Source of the DNA: Paenibacillus yonginensis
Lineage (GTDB): Bacteria; Bacillota; Bacilli; Paenibacillales; Paenibacillaceae
DNA length: 64,000 nucleotides
Direction of reading: 5' to 3'
NCBI RefSeq assembly: GCF_001685395.1
Contig: NZ_CP014167.1
Location: forward strand, 2,113,501 to 2,177,500
Positions 1 to 8,520 of the stretch are shown piece after piece. A model generated the notes under the pieces. That model ran no database searches, was not told where the DNA came from, and saw only the letters and a program-made list of their open reading frames with translations. Numbering within the stretch: position 1 is the first letter of the stretch; the number at the start of each line of letters is the position of its first letter. A program made the position numbers and the translations under genes.

Positions 1-1268
1 CCCAGCCACGGTCCGCCGCGCCGGCCGCTGCCGCTCATCACCTCGCCGGCGGTCAACGCCAGATCAGTCACTTTATGTACAGGCACAGTCTGGTGCCACT
101 TGGCGGCTTCGGCCAGAAAGACGGCTCGTTTTGTTTTTTCCGCGCCTTCGCTCTCCGCCTCTGGCCCGGCGGACAGCCGACCTGCTTCACGCCGGAGCCA
201 TAAGGCAGCAGCGTCCTTCCCGAAGGTAAGCTGCAGGTACACCCAGTACCGGCGCCATTGCTCGAGCACGCCGCCGTCCAGACCCCGGCCGGCAGGCACC
301 TTAGCGTCCCCGGCCGGCTCGGTCCCGGCCTCGAGCAGCTCGCCCACCGCTTCTTCGATATAAAGAAGCGCCGTGACCTGCCGGGTTAATACGCCCGGAA
401 AGGTCCAGCTGCGCAGCAGCGGCTCGGCTTCTTCCGCCGCAACCCGCAAAACCTGCAGCAGCCAGGACCAGCGCAGCGCCGGCTCATCCGCCGGCAGGGC
501 GGTCAGCCCTGCCAGCTCCGCCAGCCCGTCCAGCCCGTCCGCACCGGGACGGCTGGCCGCAGGCGGCAGCGGCGCTTTGGCCGGCAGCAGCAGGCCGCTG
601 CGCCGCAGCAGCTCCAGGCCGCGCACAGGCCGCGGCCCCAGCACGATCCGCTCCAGCTCCGCGCGGATCCGCTCCACCGCGATGTAAGCCATGCCATCGC
701 GGCACTGCAAAAGCCCGCGCCAGAGGCTTGTCAGCGGCTTGAAGCCGAAGACCGAAGCGAAGCGGACCGCGCGCAGCATGCGCAGCGCGTCCTCTTCGAA
801 CCGCTCTTCCGGCTTCCCGACGCAGCGTATCCAGCCGCGCTCGATATCTCCGCGCCCTCCATACGGGTCAAACAGCTGCCCGTCCAGACTCCGGGCAATC
901 GCGTTCATCGTGAAGTCGCGTCTCTTCAGATCTTCGTCAACCGCGTCAACAAATTCGACTTCCTCCGGTCTGCGGTGATCCTTATACCCCGTTTCCTTGC
1001 GGAAAGTCGTCACTTCAAAAGACCATTCCGCCAGCAGAACCGTAACCGTTCCATGAGCCAGTCCGGTTGGCACTGTTCTTTCGAACAGCTCCATCACCTG
1101 TGCGGGCTCGGCGGATGTAGCGATATCCATATCGTGAACGGGGCGTCCCATCAATTCGTCACGGACGCAGCCGCCGACATAAAAGGCCTGATAACCGGCC
1201 GTTTCCAGGCGGCGCAGGACCTCGTCTCCGGCGGACGCCATGCCGGGCTCAGCTTGTAACCATAACAT
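1..1268 (-). CDS. cca: CCA-adding tRNA nucleotidyltransferase (C-terminus cut by window edge)
   Basis: Adds or repairs the 3' CCA end of tRNAs. The minus-strand frame is open from an ATG at 1268 to the left edge, so the stop codon lies outside. Visible class II polymerase-beta-type motifs are YVGGCVRDELMG near the N-terminus, HDMDIAT with the DxD metal ligands, RRDFTMNAIA, and EDALRMLRAVRF. The last readable residues include VTDLALTAGEVM, which resembles the C-terminal tail helix region, so only a few dozen residues should be missing. It follows bshA, as in B. subtilis (papS after ypjH). Identity is confident; the exact start is less so because the ribosome site is weak. Confidence 0.93.
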   Translation of the reverse strand, partial: MLWLQAEPGMASAGDEVLRRLETAGYQAFYVGGCVRDELMGRPVHDMDIATSAEPAQVMELFERTVPTGLAHGTVTVLLAEWSFEVTTFRKETGYKDHRRPEEVEFVDAVDEDLKRRDFTMNAIARSLDGQLFDPYGGRGDIERGWIRCVGKPEERFEEDALRMLRAVRFASVFGFKPLTSLWRGLLQCRDGMAYIAVERIRAELERIVLGPRPVRGLELLRRSGLLLPAKAPLPPAASRPGADGLDGLAELAGLTALPADEPALRWSWLLQVLRVAAEEAEPLLRSWTFPGVLTRQVTALLYIEEAVGELLEAGTEPAGDAKVPAGRGLDGGVLEQWRRYWVYLQLTFGKDAAALWLRREAGRLSAGPEAESEGAEKTKRAVFLAEAAKWHQTVPVHKVTDLALTAGEVMSGSGRRGGPWL

Positions 1269-1322
1269 CCCCAAGCTTACATCCCCCGTTTCGGCAAAAC
1301 CTCCGTGTGCCGTCAAAGCCGC

Positions 1323-2498
1323 TTAAGCCTTGGGCAGACCACAGGCCGTCAGCTTAGGCTTGGATTGTTCCGCCTGCAGCACACGATAATATATTTGCTC
1401 ATATTGTTTTGTGATTTTCTCGCTGTTAAACTCGGTTTGCGCCCGGCGAATGCACGCTTGTTTGACCTTGGCGGTCAAAACCTCGTCGTTCAGCAGCTGC
1501 AGCGCGAAATCCGCCATCGCAGCCGTATCGCCGATCGGCGCCAGATAACCGGTCTCGCCGTGCTTGACCAGCTCCGGAATACCGCCGGCCATCGAGCCGA
1601 TGGTCGGAACGCCGCAGGCCATCGCTTCTAGGGCTACCAGCCCGAAGCTTTCTTTCTCCGATGGCAGCAGCAGCACATCCGCCATTGAAATGATCTGGGC
1701 GATTTCATCCTGTTTGCCCAGGAACCGAATCTTATCCTCCAGCCCCATATCTCGAATCTGGCACTGGATCTTCGGCAAATCCGGACCTTCTCCTACAAAC
1801 AGCAGCCTGGCCGGAATTTCCTTGGACACGCGCGCAAACACGTCCACAACGTCCTTCACCCGCTTTACCGGCCGGAAGTTGGAAACGTGCATCAGGATTT
1901 TTTCGTCCGGTGCCGCAAATTCCTTGCGCAGTTCGGATACATCGCGTGGATAATAGAAACGTTCATCCACAAAATTGTACGTTAAATCAATGCCTCGGGT
2001 AATATCAAGCAGCTCCTGCGTTTCACGGGTCAAATCCTGCGAGACAGAGGTCACCGCATCACTTTCGTTAATCGCCAGACGAATCAGGTCTTTCAGAGAT
2101 TCATCCTGGGCCAGCACGGTGATGTCTGTGCCATGAAGCGTTGTAACTACCTTAAGATGGTCGCCGACCATCTGTTTGGCCAGGAAAGCACAAACCGCAT
2201 GCGGAACCGCATAATGAACATGAAGCACATCCAGCTTCTCCTGCTTGACCACTTGAGCCATTTTGGTGGCGAGTGACAAATCATACGGAGGGTAGCGGAA
2301 CACATAATAGTCATTGACTTCCACTTCGTGGTAAAAGATGTTTTTATGAAAAGCTCCCAGCCTGAACGGGACGCTGTGTGAAATAAAATGCACTTCATGT
2401 CCCTTTTCGGCGAGCAGTTTACCAAGTTCAGTAGCTACTACACCCGATCCTCCAAGGGACGGGTAACAGGTAATGCCGATTTTCAGCGGTCGGTTCAA
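1323..2498 (-). CDS. bshA: BshA, N-acetyl-alpha-D-glucosaminyl L-malate synthase
   Basis: GT4-family glycosyltransferase of 391 residues that joins GlcNAc from UDP-GlcNAc to L-malate, the first step of bacillithiol synthesis in the cytoplasm. The N-terminal CYPSLGGSGVVATELGK glycine-rich loop, HVHYAVPHA and the C-terminal SEKESFGLVALEAMACG nucleotide-sugar motif fit the family. The start is a TTG codon with a GGGGG-type ribosome site about 8 nt upstream. It lies 69 bp downstream of bshB1 and upstream of cca, the standard Bacillus order, so these genes probably form one transcript with dapB and mgsA. Confidence 0.95.
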   Translation of the reverse strand: MNRPLKIGITCYPSLGGSGVVATELGKLLAEKGHEVHFISHSVPFRLGAFHKNIFYHEVEVNDYYVFRYPPYDLSLATKMAQVVKQEKLDVLHVHYAVPHAVCAFLAKQMVGDHLKVVTTLHGTDITVLAQDESLKDLIRLAINESDAVTSVSQDLTRETQELLDITRGIDLTYNFVDERFYYPRDVSELRKEFAAPDEKILMHVSNFRPVKRVKDVVDVFARVSKEIPARLLFVGEGPDLPKIQCQIRDMGLEDKIRFLGKQDEIAQIISMADVLLLPSEKESFGLVALEAMACGVPTIGSMAGGIPELVKHGETGYLAPIGDTAAMADFALQLLNDEVLTAKVKQACIRRAQTEFNSEKITKQYEQIYYRVLQAEQSKPKLTACGLPKA

Positions 2499-2567
2499 AA
2501 GCGGAACCCCCTTTCATGCGTAAAAATGCGCTATTTTAAATTTCGACTATATCTTCATAATTGGACC

Positions 2568-3275
2568 TCATAAGAAGCGCTGAATCCGGTAAGGAGCTTT
2601 CACCGCAAAACCTTCGGCAAAAGGAATCAGCTTCTTCTGGCCCAGCAGAGCATCCCTTGCTTGGACACGCTCGACGTAACCTTGATTCAGCGGAGTTGCA
2701 ACTGTATCTTCACCATGCGCCTGCTCGAATTGAGAGCGGTAGCTGCGCAGCGCCGCCAGCTTGGCTTCATAATGTTCAGTAACATCCACGACAAGATCCG
2801 GATTACGCCAATCATTGATGAAATAAAAAAACAGGTCTTCAACAAGGACCGGGGGCTTGTCCAGCTTGTCCGGCATGTATTTGCGCAGTTTGGCGTTAAA
2901 CACCGCTTCCTCGACCAGCCGGCTGCAGGCCACATGATCCGGATGCCGATCTTCCCAATAAGGGGCAAACACGATCCGGGGCGCATATTTGCGAATTTCT
3001 TCGGTTACGGCTGCAATGTGTTCCGGAGTCAGAAAAAGTCCCCGATCAGGCAGACCCAGATTGCTGCGGGCCGCAAGGCCAAGCGCATTCGCCGCCTCCG
3101 CCGCCTCCTGCTTTCTTCGCTCTACGCCGCCATTCGAGGACATCTCCGCAAAAGTCAAATCACAAATGCCAACCCTGAGGCCTGCTGCCGTATGTTTGGC
3201 AATCGTGCCCGCCATGCCGATTTCAGCATCATCCGCATGGGCGCCGAAGATCAGTATATCCAGCTTCTCCATCAT
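2568..3275 (-). CDS. bshB1: BshB1, bacillithiol biosynthesis deacetylase
   Basis: LmbE/PIG-L family zinc hydrolase of 235 residues that removes the acetyl group from GlcNAc-malate, the second bacillithiol step. The family zinc motif is visible as AHADDAEIGMAGT near residue 12, with a later HPDHVACSRL that supplies the third histidine. It starts with ATGATG behind a GGCGGAG ribosome site and begins 2 bp after the mgsA stop codon, so the two are translationally linked. The partner bshA follows directly. Confidence 0.95.
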   Translation of the reverse strand: MMEKLDILIFGAHADDAEIGMAGTIAKHTAAGLRVGICDLTFAEMSSNGGVERRKQEAAEAANALGLAARSNLGLPDRGLFLTPEHIAAVTEEIRKYAPRIVFAPYWEDRHPDHVACSRLVEEAVFNAKLRKYMPDKLDKPPVLVEDLFFYFINDWRNPDLVVDVTEHYEAKLAALRSYRSQFEQAHGEDTVATPLNQGYVERVQARDALLGQKKLIPFAEGFAVKAPYRIQRFL

Positions 3276-3277
3276 TC

Positions 3278-3697
3278 TTACTCCGCCTTTGGCTTGTGAA
3301 GCTCAACAAGCTCGCGCCAGCCAAAATCTCCGCGATCCAGCGCTTTAATCAAAATTTCTGCCGTAGCCATGTTTGTGGCCACCGGAATGCCGTGCACGTC
3401 ACAGAGGCGGAGCAAAGCGGTAATATCCGGTTCATGCGGCTGCGCCATCAGCGGGTCTCGCATGAAAATGACCAGATCCATTTCATTCTGGGCAATCATA
3501 GCGCCGATCTGCTGGTCGCCGCCAAGCGGTCCGGACAGAAACCGGTGAATTTTCAGCGAAGTTGCTTCCATAATTCGTTGACCGGTAGTTCCGGTCGAAT
3601 AAAGTTTTTTATCCTTAAAGACGTGTTCATAGGCAACCGCCAGATTGACGATGTCCTCTTTTTTACGATCATGGGCAATAAACGCAATATTTAGCAT
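3278..3697 (-). CDS. mgsA: MgsA, methylglyoxal synthase
   Basis: Converts dihydroxyacetone phosphate to methylglyoxal and phosphate, a bypass that relieves sugar-phosphate stress. The 139-residue product opens with the family signature [14 protein letters not shown] and carries STGTTGQ, the phosphate-binding loop, and [12 protein letters not shown] with the catalytic aspartate region. Methylglyoxal is detoxified with low-molecular-weight thiols, so its place between dapB and the bacillithiol genes makes metabolic sense (inference). Length and gene order match Bacillus mgsA. Confidence 0.95.
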   Translation of the reverse strand: MLNIAFIAHDRKKEDIVNLAVAYEHVFKDKKLYSTGTTGQRIMEATSLKIHRFLSGPLGGDQQIGAMIAQNEMDLVIFMRDPLMAQPHEPDITALLRLCDVHGIPVATNMATAEILIKALDRGDFGWRELVELHKPKAE

Positions 3698-3714
3698 ATC
3701 CGAAATTCCTCCCT

Positions 3715-4518
3715 CTACTCCATTAAATGCTCAAAGCCATAAAGCAAACCTTTATAGTTCATAACCCGTTTGACCGCATGGTTAACGCCCGGCATATAAG
3801 CGGAACGTTCGTAAGAGTCATGGCGGATCTTCAGACTTTCCCCGTGAGCCCCGAAGATGACCTCCTGCTGGGCAAACACGCCCGGCAAACGGACGCTGTG
3901 GATGCGGAAGCCGTTATAGTAGCCGCCTCTCGCTCCCTCAATCGTCTCTTCTTCCTGCGGATTCCCCTGCCGGATCTCCTCGCGGTTCCCTGCGATCCAT
4001 TCGGCGGTTTTGACCGCCGTACCGGATGGAGCGTCCAGCTTCTGGTCTCCGTGATATTCAATAATCTCCAGATGAGGGAAATATTTGGCCGCCTGGGCAG
4101 CGAACTGCATCATCAGAATGGCTCCAATCGAGAAGTTTGGCGCAATCAGTCCGCCGATTCCCTGCAGCTGGCACTGCTTGTCCAGCGCCTCAATCTGCTC
4201 CGGTGTGAAGCCGGTCGCCCCGACAACCGGACGGACGCCAAGCGAAATCGCCAGCTCCGTGTTCGCATATACCGTTTGCGGGGTGGTGAAATCCACCAGC
4301 ACATCAGCGCCGGAGGATTTCAGCGCACGCTCCAGGTCGTTCTCAACCAGGATGCCGGAAGCCGGCAGTCCTGCCAGCGTTCCTGCATCCACTCCGGTCT
4401 GGGAACGGTTCACGGCGCTGACCAGTTGAAGCTCTTCGTCCTGCAGCACCATCTTAACGACCTCTCGGCCCATTCTGCCGGCTGCTCCCGCAACCGCTAC
4501 TCTTATTTGATCAGCCAT
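3715..4518 (-). CDS. dapB: DapB, 4-hydroxy-tetrahydrodipicolinate reductase
   Basis: NAD(P)H-dependent reductase of 267 residues in the diaminopimelate/lysine pathway, which also supplies dipicolinate to spores. It has an N-terminal Rossmann motif [13 protein letters not shown], the VDFTTP stretch, and the conserved [15 protein letters not shown] substrate loop. In most enzymes the loop reads HH.K.DAPSGTA; here it is [13 protein letters not shown], with one histidine retained. A GGGAGG-like ribosome site precedes the ATG. It lies 17 bp upstream of mgsA in the same operon. Confidence 0.95.
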   Translation of the reverse strand: MADQIRVAVAGAAGRMGREVVKMVLQDEELQLVSAVNRSQTGVDAGTLAGLPASGILVENDLERALKSSGADVLVDFTTPQTVYANTELAISLGVRPVVGATGFTPEQIEALDKQCQLQGIGGLIAPNFSIGAILMMQFAAQAAKYFPHLEIIEYHGDQKLDAPSGTAVKTAEWIAGNREEIRQGNPQEEETIEGARGGYYNGFRIHSVRLPGVFAQQEVIFGAHGESLKIRHDSYERSAYMPGVNHAVKRVMNYKGLLYGFEHLME

Positions 4519-4539
4519 GTTTTTATCCTCCCCATTCCG

Positions 4540-5073
4540 CTAGTATGATGAGTGATCGATATAAGTCTTGAAACGCTGCTCCAACTTTATTAAATGTTCG
4601 GATACGGCATCATCCTGCATTAAAGCTGACGCTTCCCAAATAGCCTTGAGCGCCTTGTGATAATCTTTGGTTTCTCCGTATGACAAAGCCAGCCATACCT
4701 GGGCTTCCGCAGACAAGGGGTCCAGTTTGGCCGCTTCTTCAAGCAATTTGGCCGCTTCAGCCGCCTCTCCAAAATCGTCATCCTGTCTGAACTGAAGTTT
4801 TCTTACGGCCTGTCTTGTCAGCTCCTTCGCCTGCAGACGCTGGAAATGAAGTTTATACGAAGGTTCCTGCGGATCCAGCCGGATCGCTTCCTTAACGTTT
4901 CGGATCGCCTGCTCCAGCTTGTCGCTGCGAGCATAAGTGATCGAACAACGATAACGAATGTCGGCTCTATCCGGTTCAATCTCAATAGCCTGCTCGAACC
5001 AGCTGATTGCCCCTTCAAAATCATTGTCAAGAATGCATTTATAAGCCTTCCTCAAAAGATCATCCGCTTTCAT
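4540..5073 (-). CDS. Tetratricopeptide-repeat protein
   Basis: A soluble helical protein of 177 residues with tandem TPR units; NDFEGAISWFEQAIEIEPD and DKLEQAIRNVKEAIRLDP are two clear repeats, with a further probable pair in the C-terminal half (EAAKLLEEAAKLDPLSAEA). No catalytic motif is seen, so it is probably a protein-binding scaffold of unknown partner. The upstream in-frame ATG would give 29 extra residues, but the start at 5073 has a strong GAGGGAGG ribosome site, so it is preferred. It sits between the MazG-type gene and dapB, where B. subtilis has no such gene. Confidence 0.8.
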   Translation of the reverse strand: MKADDLLRKAYKCILDNDFEGAISWFEQAIEIEPDRADIRYRCSITYARSDKLEQAIRNVKEAIRLDPQEPSYKLHFQRLQAKELTRQAVRKLQFRQDDDFGEAAEAAKLLEEAAKLDPLSAEAQVWLALSYGETKDYHKALKAIWEASALMQDDAVSEHLIKLEQRFKTYIDHSSY

Positions 5074-5125
5074 CTGCTGTCCCTCCCTCTGAATCGGGCT
5101 ATGGTACAGCATATGAAACATCAGC

Positions 5126-5458
5126 CTATTCGGTGTCCTTTCGGGTCCAACGGTTTGCATCCCGTGTATTAAATTTGTTCATCACTTTATCGTGGGCTTC
5201 GGTAAGATCTATACCAAGCGAATTAGCGAAACAAATCGTTATGAACAAAATATCGCCAAGCTCCAGCTCGATCGAATTCTCCTCTTCTGTTGCTTTCTTG
5301 GGTTTCTCGCCGAACTGGTGGTTCACTTCGCGGGCCAGTTCCCCGACCTCTTCGCTCATTCGGGCGAGCATGGCAAGCGGGCTGAAGTACCCTTCTTTAA
5401 ATTGAGATATGTATTGATCCACTTCCCGCTGCAGCTCCGATAGCGGCCTGTCAGCCAT
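5126..5458 (-). CDS. ypjD: MazG-family nucleotide pyrophosphohydrolase (YpjD-type)
   Basis: A 110-residue all-alpha NTP pyrophosphatase that probably hydrolyses non-canonical or excess nucleoside triphosphates. The metal-binding helices are visible as EEVGELAREV and ELGDILFITICFANSLGIDL, the E-x-x-E and E-x-x-D pairs typical of the family. It is the first gene of the leftward ypjD-dapB-mgsA-bshB1-bshA-cca run, as in B. subtilis. A divergent YitT-family gene starts 147 bp away, so both promoters should lie in 5459-5605. Its substrate is not known from sequence. Confidence 0.88.
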   Translation of the reverse strand: MADRPLSELQREVDQYISQFKEGYFSPLAMLARMSEEVGELAREVNHQFGEKPKKATEEENSIELELGDILFITICFANSLGIDLTEAHDKVMNKFNTRDANRWTRKDTE

Positions 5459-5605
5459 CTGTCATCCCCTCTTTTCTGCACGGCTTTTTCCCCCTTATGT
5501 TATCTTAAAGGGGGGTTGAAAACAAATGCTTTTTTAATCGGCGCTTAAAAAGGTATACTAGGAATGTTATCCATGTTCACTATCTGCATTAAAGAGAGGG
5601 ATTCG

Positions 5606-6475
5606 ATGAATACCACCAAATTGTCCGCTTTCATGAAAACAACGATGCCTATTTTGCTCGGCACCGCCATTTATGCGTTCGGACTCCTGTATTTTATTAT
5701 TCCCAACCAGCTGACCGAGGGCGGTGTTACCGGGATTACCATCCTGCTGAAATACGGGTTTGGCATTTCGCCTTCCCTGTCCACGCTGGTCATCAATATT
5801 CCGCTGTTTCTGATCGGCTGGAAAATGCTTGGGGGCAGACAGATCGTCTACACAGGCGTCGGCATCGCCTCGTTGACCTTCTTCCTCTGGCTGTTCGAAT
5901 GGATGATCAACCGGGGCTGGATCGTCCCTTTCCGTACGCATCAGGATTACATACTGGCCTCGCTGTACGCCGGCGTTACTTTAGGCGCTGGACTGGGCGT
6001 TGTTTTCCGTTACGGCGGAACGACCGGAGGCTCCGATATCATAGCTAGAATTCTCAACCGCAAATTCGGCTGGAGCATGGGGCAAGTGATCCTGATCACC
6101 GACGTGCTCATTATCGGCTTATCGCTGTTCTTTATTCCGATCGAGAAAATCCTGTATACGCTGGTTGCCGTGTTCATCGCTTCCAAGGTCATCGACTTTA
6201 TTCAGGAAGGCGCTTATGCGGCAAGAGCTTTTATGATCATTTCCGACCACGCCGAAGCGATCGCCGATCTGATTACTAAAGAAATGGACCGGGGCGTCAC
6301 GCTGATTCCGGCTATCGGCGCTTATTCCAAACGAGGCAAAAATGTCGTCTACTGCGTGGTATCCAGGCAGGAAATCCGCCGCTTGAGCCTGCTGGTCAAA
6401 TCGGTGGATCCCCGTGCCTTTATGGTTATTAACGATGTGCATGACGTTCAGGGCGAAGGCTTCCGGGAGGATTAA
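5606..6475 (+). CDS. YitT-family membrane protein (YpjC-like)
   Basis: An integral membrane protein of 289 residues with about five hydrophobic segments in the first 190 residues (for example ILLGTAIYAFGLLYFI and ILITDVLIIGLSLFFI), followed by a soluble C-terminal DUF2179 domain (about residues 205-280). GGVTGITILLKY and YGGTTGGSDIIARILN are characteristic conserved loops of this family. Function is unproven; members have been linked to transport. The ATG at 5606 with an AGAGAGGG ribosome site is preferred to the upstream start. B. subtilis has a relative (ypjC) at the same locus. Confidence 0.85.
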   Translation: MNTTKLSAFMKTTMPILLGTAIYAFGLLYFIIPNQLTEGGVTGITILLKYGFGISPSLSTLVINIPLFLIGWKMLGGRQIVYTGVGIASLTFFLWLFEWMINRGWIVPFRTHQDYILASLYAGVTLGAGLGVVFRYGGTTGGSDIIARILNRKFGWSMGQVILITDVLIIGLSLFFIPIEKILYTLVAVFIASKVIDFIQEGAYAARAFMIISDHAEAIADLITKEMDRGVTLIPAIGAYSKRGKNVVYCVVSRQEIRRLSLLVKSVDPRAFMVINDVHDVQGEGFRED

Positions 6476-6525
6476 AACGGTTCCTCGAATGGGGGATTAC
6501 CGCCATTCTCCTGCGGATTTTCGGC

Positions 6526-7449
6526 TCACCAGGTCCTTCTCCCGCCGGATGATTTCTCACTGTAAGGGGCAACCGGCTGTACCTCCTGCTGGGCGGAATA
6601 TTTGCGGTATGCCGTATAGCCCAGCGCAAGCAGGATCCACAAGCCGATCAGGAAGCTCCAATGCCACGGGTTGCTGTACCCCGCAATAGGCAGCAGTACC
6701 GGCTCGTCTTTCTGCTTGCCGAACAAATTCTGCAGCAGCCCTTGCCCGCCGGCCAGGGCTGTTTGCAGGGCCTGGAGGTCCTGCTTTTCGCCGGCGCTGA
6801 TATTCTCCACATAAGACAGCCAGGAATCCATGGCAGTAATGTCTGAGGGAGACTTCCGGATCATTGCTGCCGGACGAATCAGCTCATAATGGTCCTTCAA
6901 ATCTGCAAAAGAACGCTGGACAGCCTGCCCGTTCCCCTCCACAGCCGCTTTATTCAGCTTCTCGGAGTCCTCGGCCAGCACTTTGTAATACTGCTGCCAC
7001 ATCGCTCCTTTCGTATGGATTAGGCTGTCTACCGCAAGCCGGAGCCGGGCGGACGTCGTTCTCCAAGCCTCCGGCGAAGGATCGGCCTTGAGCAGAGCCG
7101 TGCGGGCATCCATCACGCAAGCTGTCAGCTCATGAATGCCATCGACGCCGGTCAAACCCTGATAGGAAATCGTGCCGATCAATGACGTAATACGGTCCAT
7201 TTCAACCTGGGCCTCTTCCGCTTTTCCGCTTTGCATCGCTTGATATAAAGATTCCGAGGCCTGTTCTAATTCGGCCAGCTTTTGGGCTTGCGAGGCTGGA
7301 GCGGCCGCCTGGCCGATCTGAGCCGCTTGCGGGGCGGCCTGCCCGTTCTGCGGAGCCGCCAAACCTTTTTCCGAATAAGTCGTCAGCCCTGCGGCCGCCG
7401 CCGTCAACAGTGCAATCGCCATGATAAACGTTCGTAATCTCGCTTTCAC
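6526..7449 (-). CDS. ypjB: Sporulation protein YpjB
   Basis: A 307-residue exported, membrane-anchored protein. Residues 1-31 form a signal-like segment (RTFIMAIALLTAAAAGL), the middle is helical and charged, and a single transmembrane helix lies near the C-terminus (WSFLIGLWILLALGYTAY), followed by a short basic tail. Family assignment rests on this architecture and on the ypjA-ypjB neighbourhood seen in Bacillus, where the gene belongs to the sporulation regulon. Its molecular role is not known. The linker after the signal segment is rich in Ala and Gln. Confidence 0.75.
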   Translation of the reverse strand: MKARLRTFIMAIALLTAAAAGLTTYSEKGLAAPQNGQAAPQAAQIGQAAAPASQAQKLAELEQASESLYQAMQSGKAEEAQVEMDRITSLIGTISYQGLTGVDGIHELTACVMDARTALLKADPSPEAWRTTSARLRLAVDSLIHTKGAMWQQYYKVLAEDSEKLNKAAVEGNGQAVQRSFADLKDHYELIRPAAMIRKSPSDITAMDSWLSYVENISAGEKQDLQALQTALAGGQGLLQNLFGKQKDEPVLLPIAGYSNPWHWSFLIGLWILLALGYTAYRKYSAQQEVQPVAPYSEKSSGGRRTW

Positions 7450-7528
7450 CGGACATCCCCTCCTACCACAATCTATGGCAGGTTGTCTCTACTTAGAACG
7501 CCGGCCAGCGGCCTTTCAAACTGCTGCT

Positions 7529-8158
7529 TCAGAATCTTCCCGACCGCCTGACTCCTAACCACGCAACCGCTATTGTCAGCAGCGTAAGCAGAAAAGTAAA
7601 ATTCTGAACCGCAACCAGATCGTTCTGCAGCGGACGCGGCAGCCACGGGAAAACGCCATAAGTGTAATCCACGGTGTCATTGATCAGGGTCCAGACGCCG
7701 GCAAGCGCTGTCATCATCGTGCCAAACCTGAAGAAACGGAGGAAAAGCAGCGCCTCCGCCGCCATCGCCAGGTGAGAGGCCATCAGCATATAATCCTGCC
7801 AGACCAGGGCGTCCCCCTGATAAGCGCCCGCAAGAATCATTGACACCGCCCATATGCCGTATTTAACGCTTGTTACGACAGCCAGCGCTTCGATCAGCAT
7901 CCGAATGCCCAGCCATTTCGCGCCAAAGCGGCGTTCGAACAGAAGAAATACCAGCGCCAGGGTGAAAAACAAGCTGGCCGTCGGGCTGTCCGGCACAAAG
8001 ATCAGCAGCCATGCCGATTCATGCTGCGCCGTATATTCAAGCTGCGCGTCATACCATATGTACCCGTAGATCGTTCCCAGCAAATTGCATATGAGGAGCA
8101 GCCACAAAAGGGCCGGATGGATCAAAAATGTCCTGCTCCAAAACCTGCTTATGTACAT
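7529..8158 (-). CDS. ypjA: DUF1405 membrane protein YpjA
   Basis: A polytopic membrane protein of 209 residues with about six hydrophobic helices (for example PALLWLLLICNLLGTIYGYI and FTFLLTLLTIAVAWLG). DUF1405 proteins are conserved in spore formers, without a known activity. The ATG at 8158 is chosen because the longer frame adds a charged, non-hydrophobic stretch and because a GAGAGGGAT ribosome site lies about 11 nt upstream. In B. subtilis it follows qcrABC; here those genes are absent and an IDEAL-domain gene precedes it. Confidence 0.8.
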   Translation of the reverse strand: MYISRFWSRTFLIHPALLWLLLICNLLGTIYGYIWYDAQLEYTAQHESAWLLIFVPDSPTASLFFTLALVFLLFERRFGAKWLGIRMLIEALAVVTSVKYGIWAVSMILAGAYQGDALVWQDYMLMASHLAMAAEALLFLRFFRFGTMMTALAGVWTLINDTVDYTYGVFPWLPRPLQNDLVAVQNFTFLLTLLTIAVAWLGVRRSGRF

Positions 8159-8236
8159 AAATCTTTTATCCCTCTCTCCCCTTCTCAGGTCTATTGTTTT
8201 ATATTTTCTATCATATCCCATCTAAGGTCCTCGTAC

Positions 8237-8267
8237 AAAAAAAGAAGAAATGCCGAAGCATTCCTTC
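8237..8267 (-). terminator. Terminator of the IDEAL-domain gene
   Basis: A 10-bp stem (one G-U pair) with a UUCG loop, followed by seven U on the minus strand. The upstream arm overlaps the stop codon of the IDEAL gene by 2 bp. Confidence 0.8.
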
Positions 8268-8448
8268 ATCTTTGCAAGGTTTTCAGTTCATCCGTCAGAA
8301 GCCGGAAGGCCACCTCATCGCCTTCTGCCAAAGCGCTGTCAATCGCGCCGTACAGCTTTTCCTCCCGACTTTTGCGCAAGATTTCATCCAGGGCCATTTC
8401 CGCAGCCAAAGCCAGCATTACTTCGTAAGTAGCCTTCATTTTATCCAT
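8266..8448 (-). CDS. Short IDEAL-domain protein
   Basis: A 60-residue protein whose C-terminal half, LYGAIDSALAEGDEVAFRLL, matches the IDEAL domain that ends B. subtilis YpiB. YpiB itself is about three times longer because of an N-terminal UPF0302 domain, which is missing here, so this is a domain-sized relative at the corresponding locus. A GGAGGTG ribosome site lies 7 nt before the ATG. IDEAL modules are small helical interaction motifs also seen in ComK; no activity is inferred. The gene has its own terminator, so it is probably monocistronic. Confidence 0.72.
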   Translation of the reverse strand: MDKMKATYEVMLALAAEMALDEILRKSREEKLYGAIDSALAEGDEVAFRLLTDELKTLQR

Positions 8449-8520
8449 TAGGATGCACCTCCAACAGATATAAGTATTTAGATGATAAAAATGGTGACCT
8501 GCCAGAGCCGATCATTCCTG

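Noticed and set aside
484..705. Minus-strand frames with Ala/Arg-rich products in the cca gene
   Set aside because: They are alternate frames of cca in a high-GC stretch. The true cca frame is open and carries all class II motifs.
3727..4548. A 273-codon plus-strand frame opposite dapB
   Set aside because: It is an antisense shadow of dapB, which has conserved reductase motifs and a ribosome site; the shadow has none.
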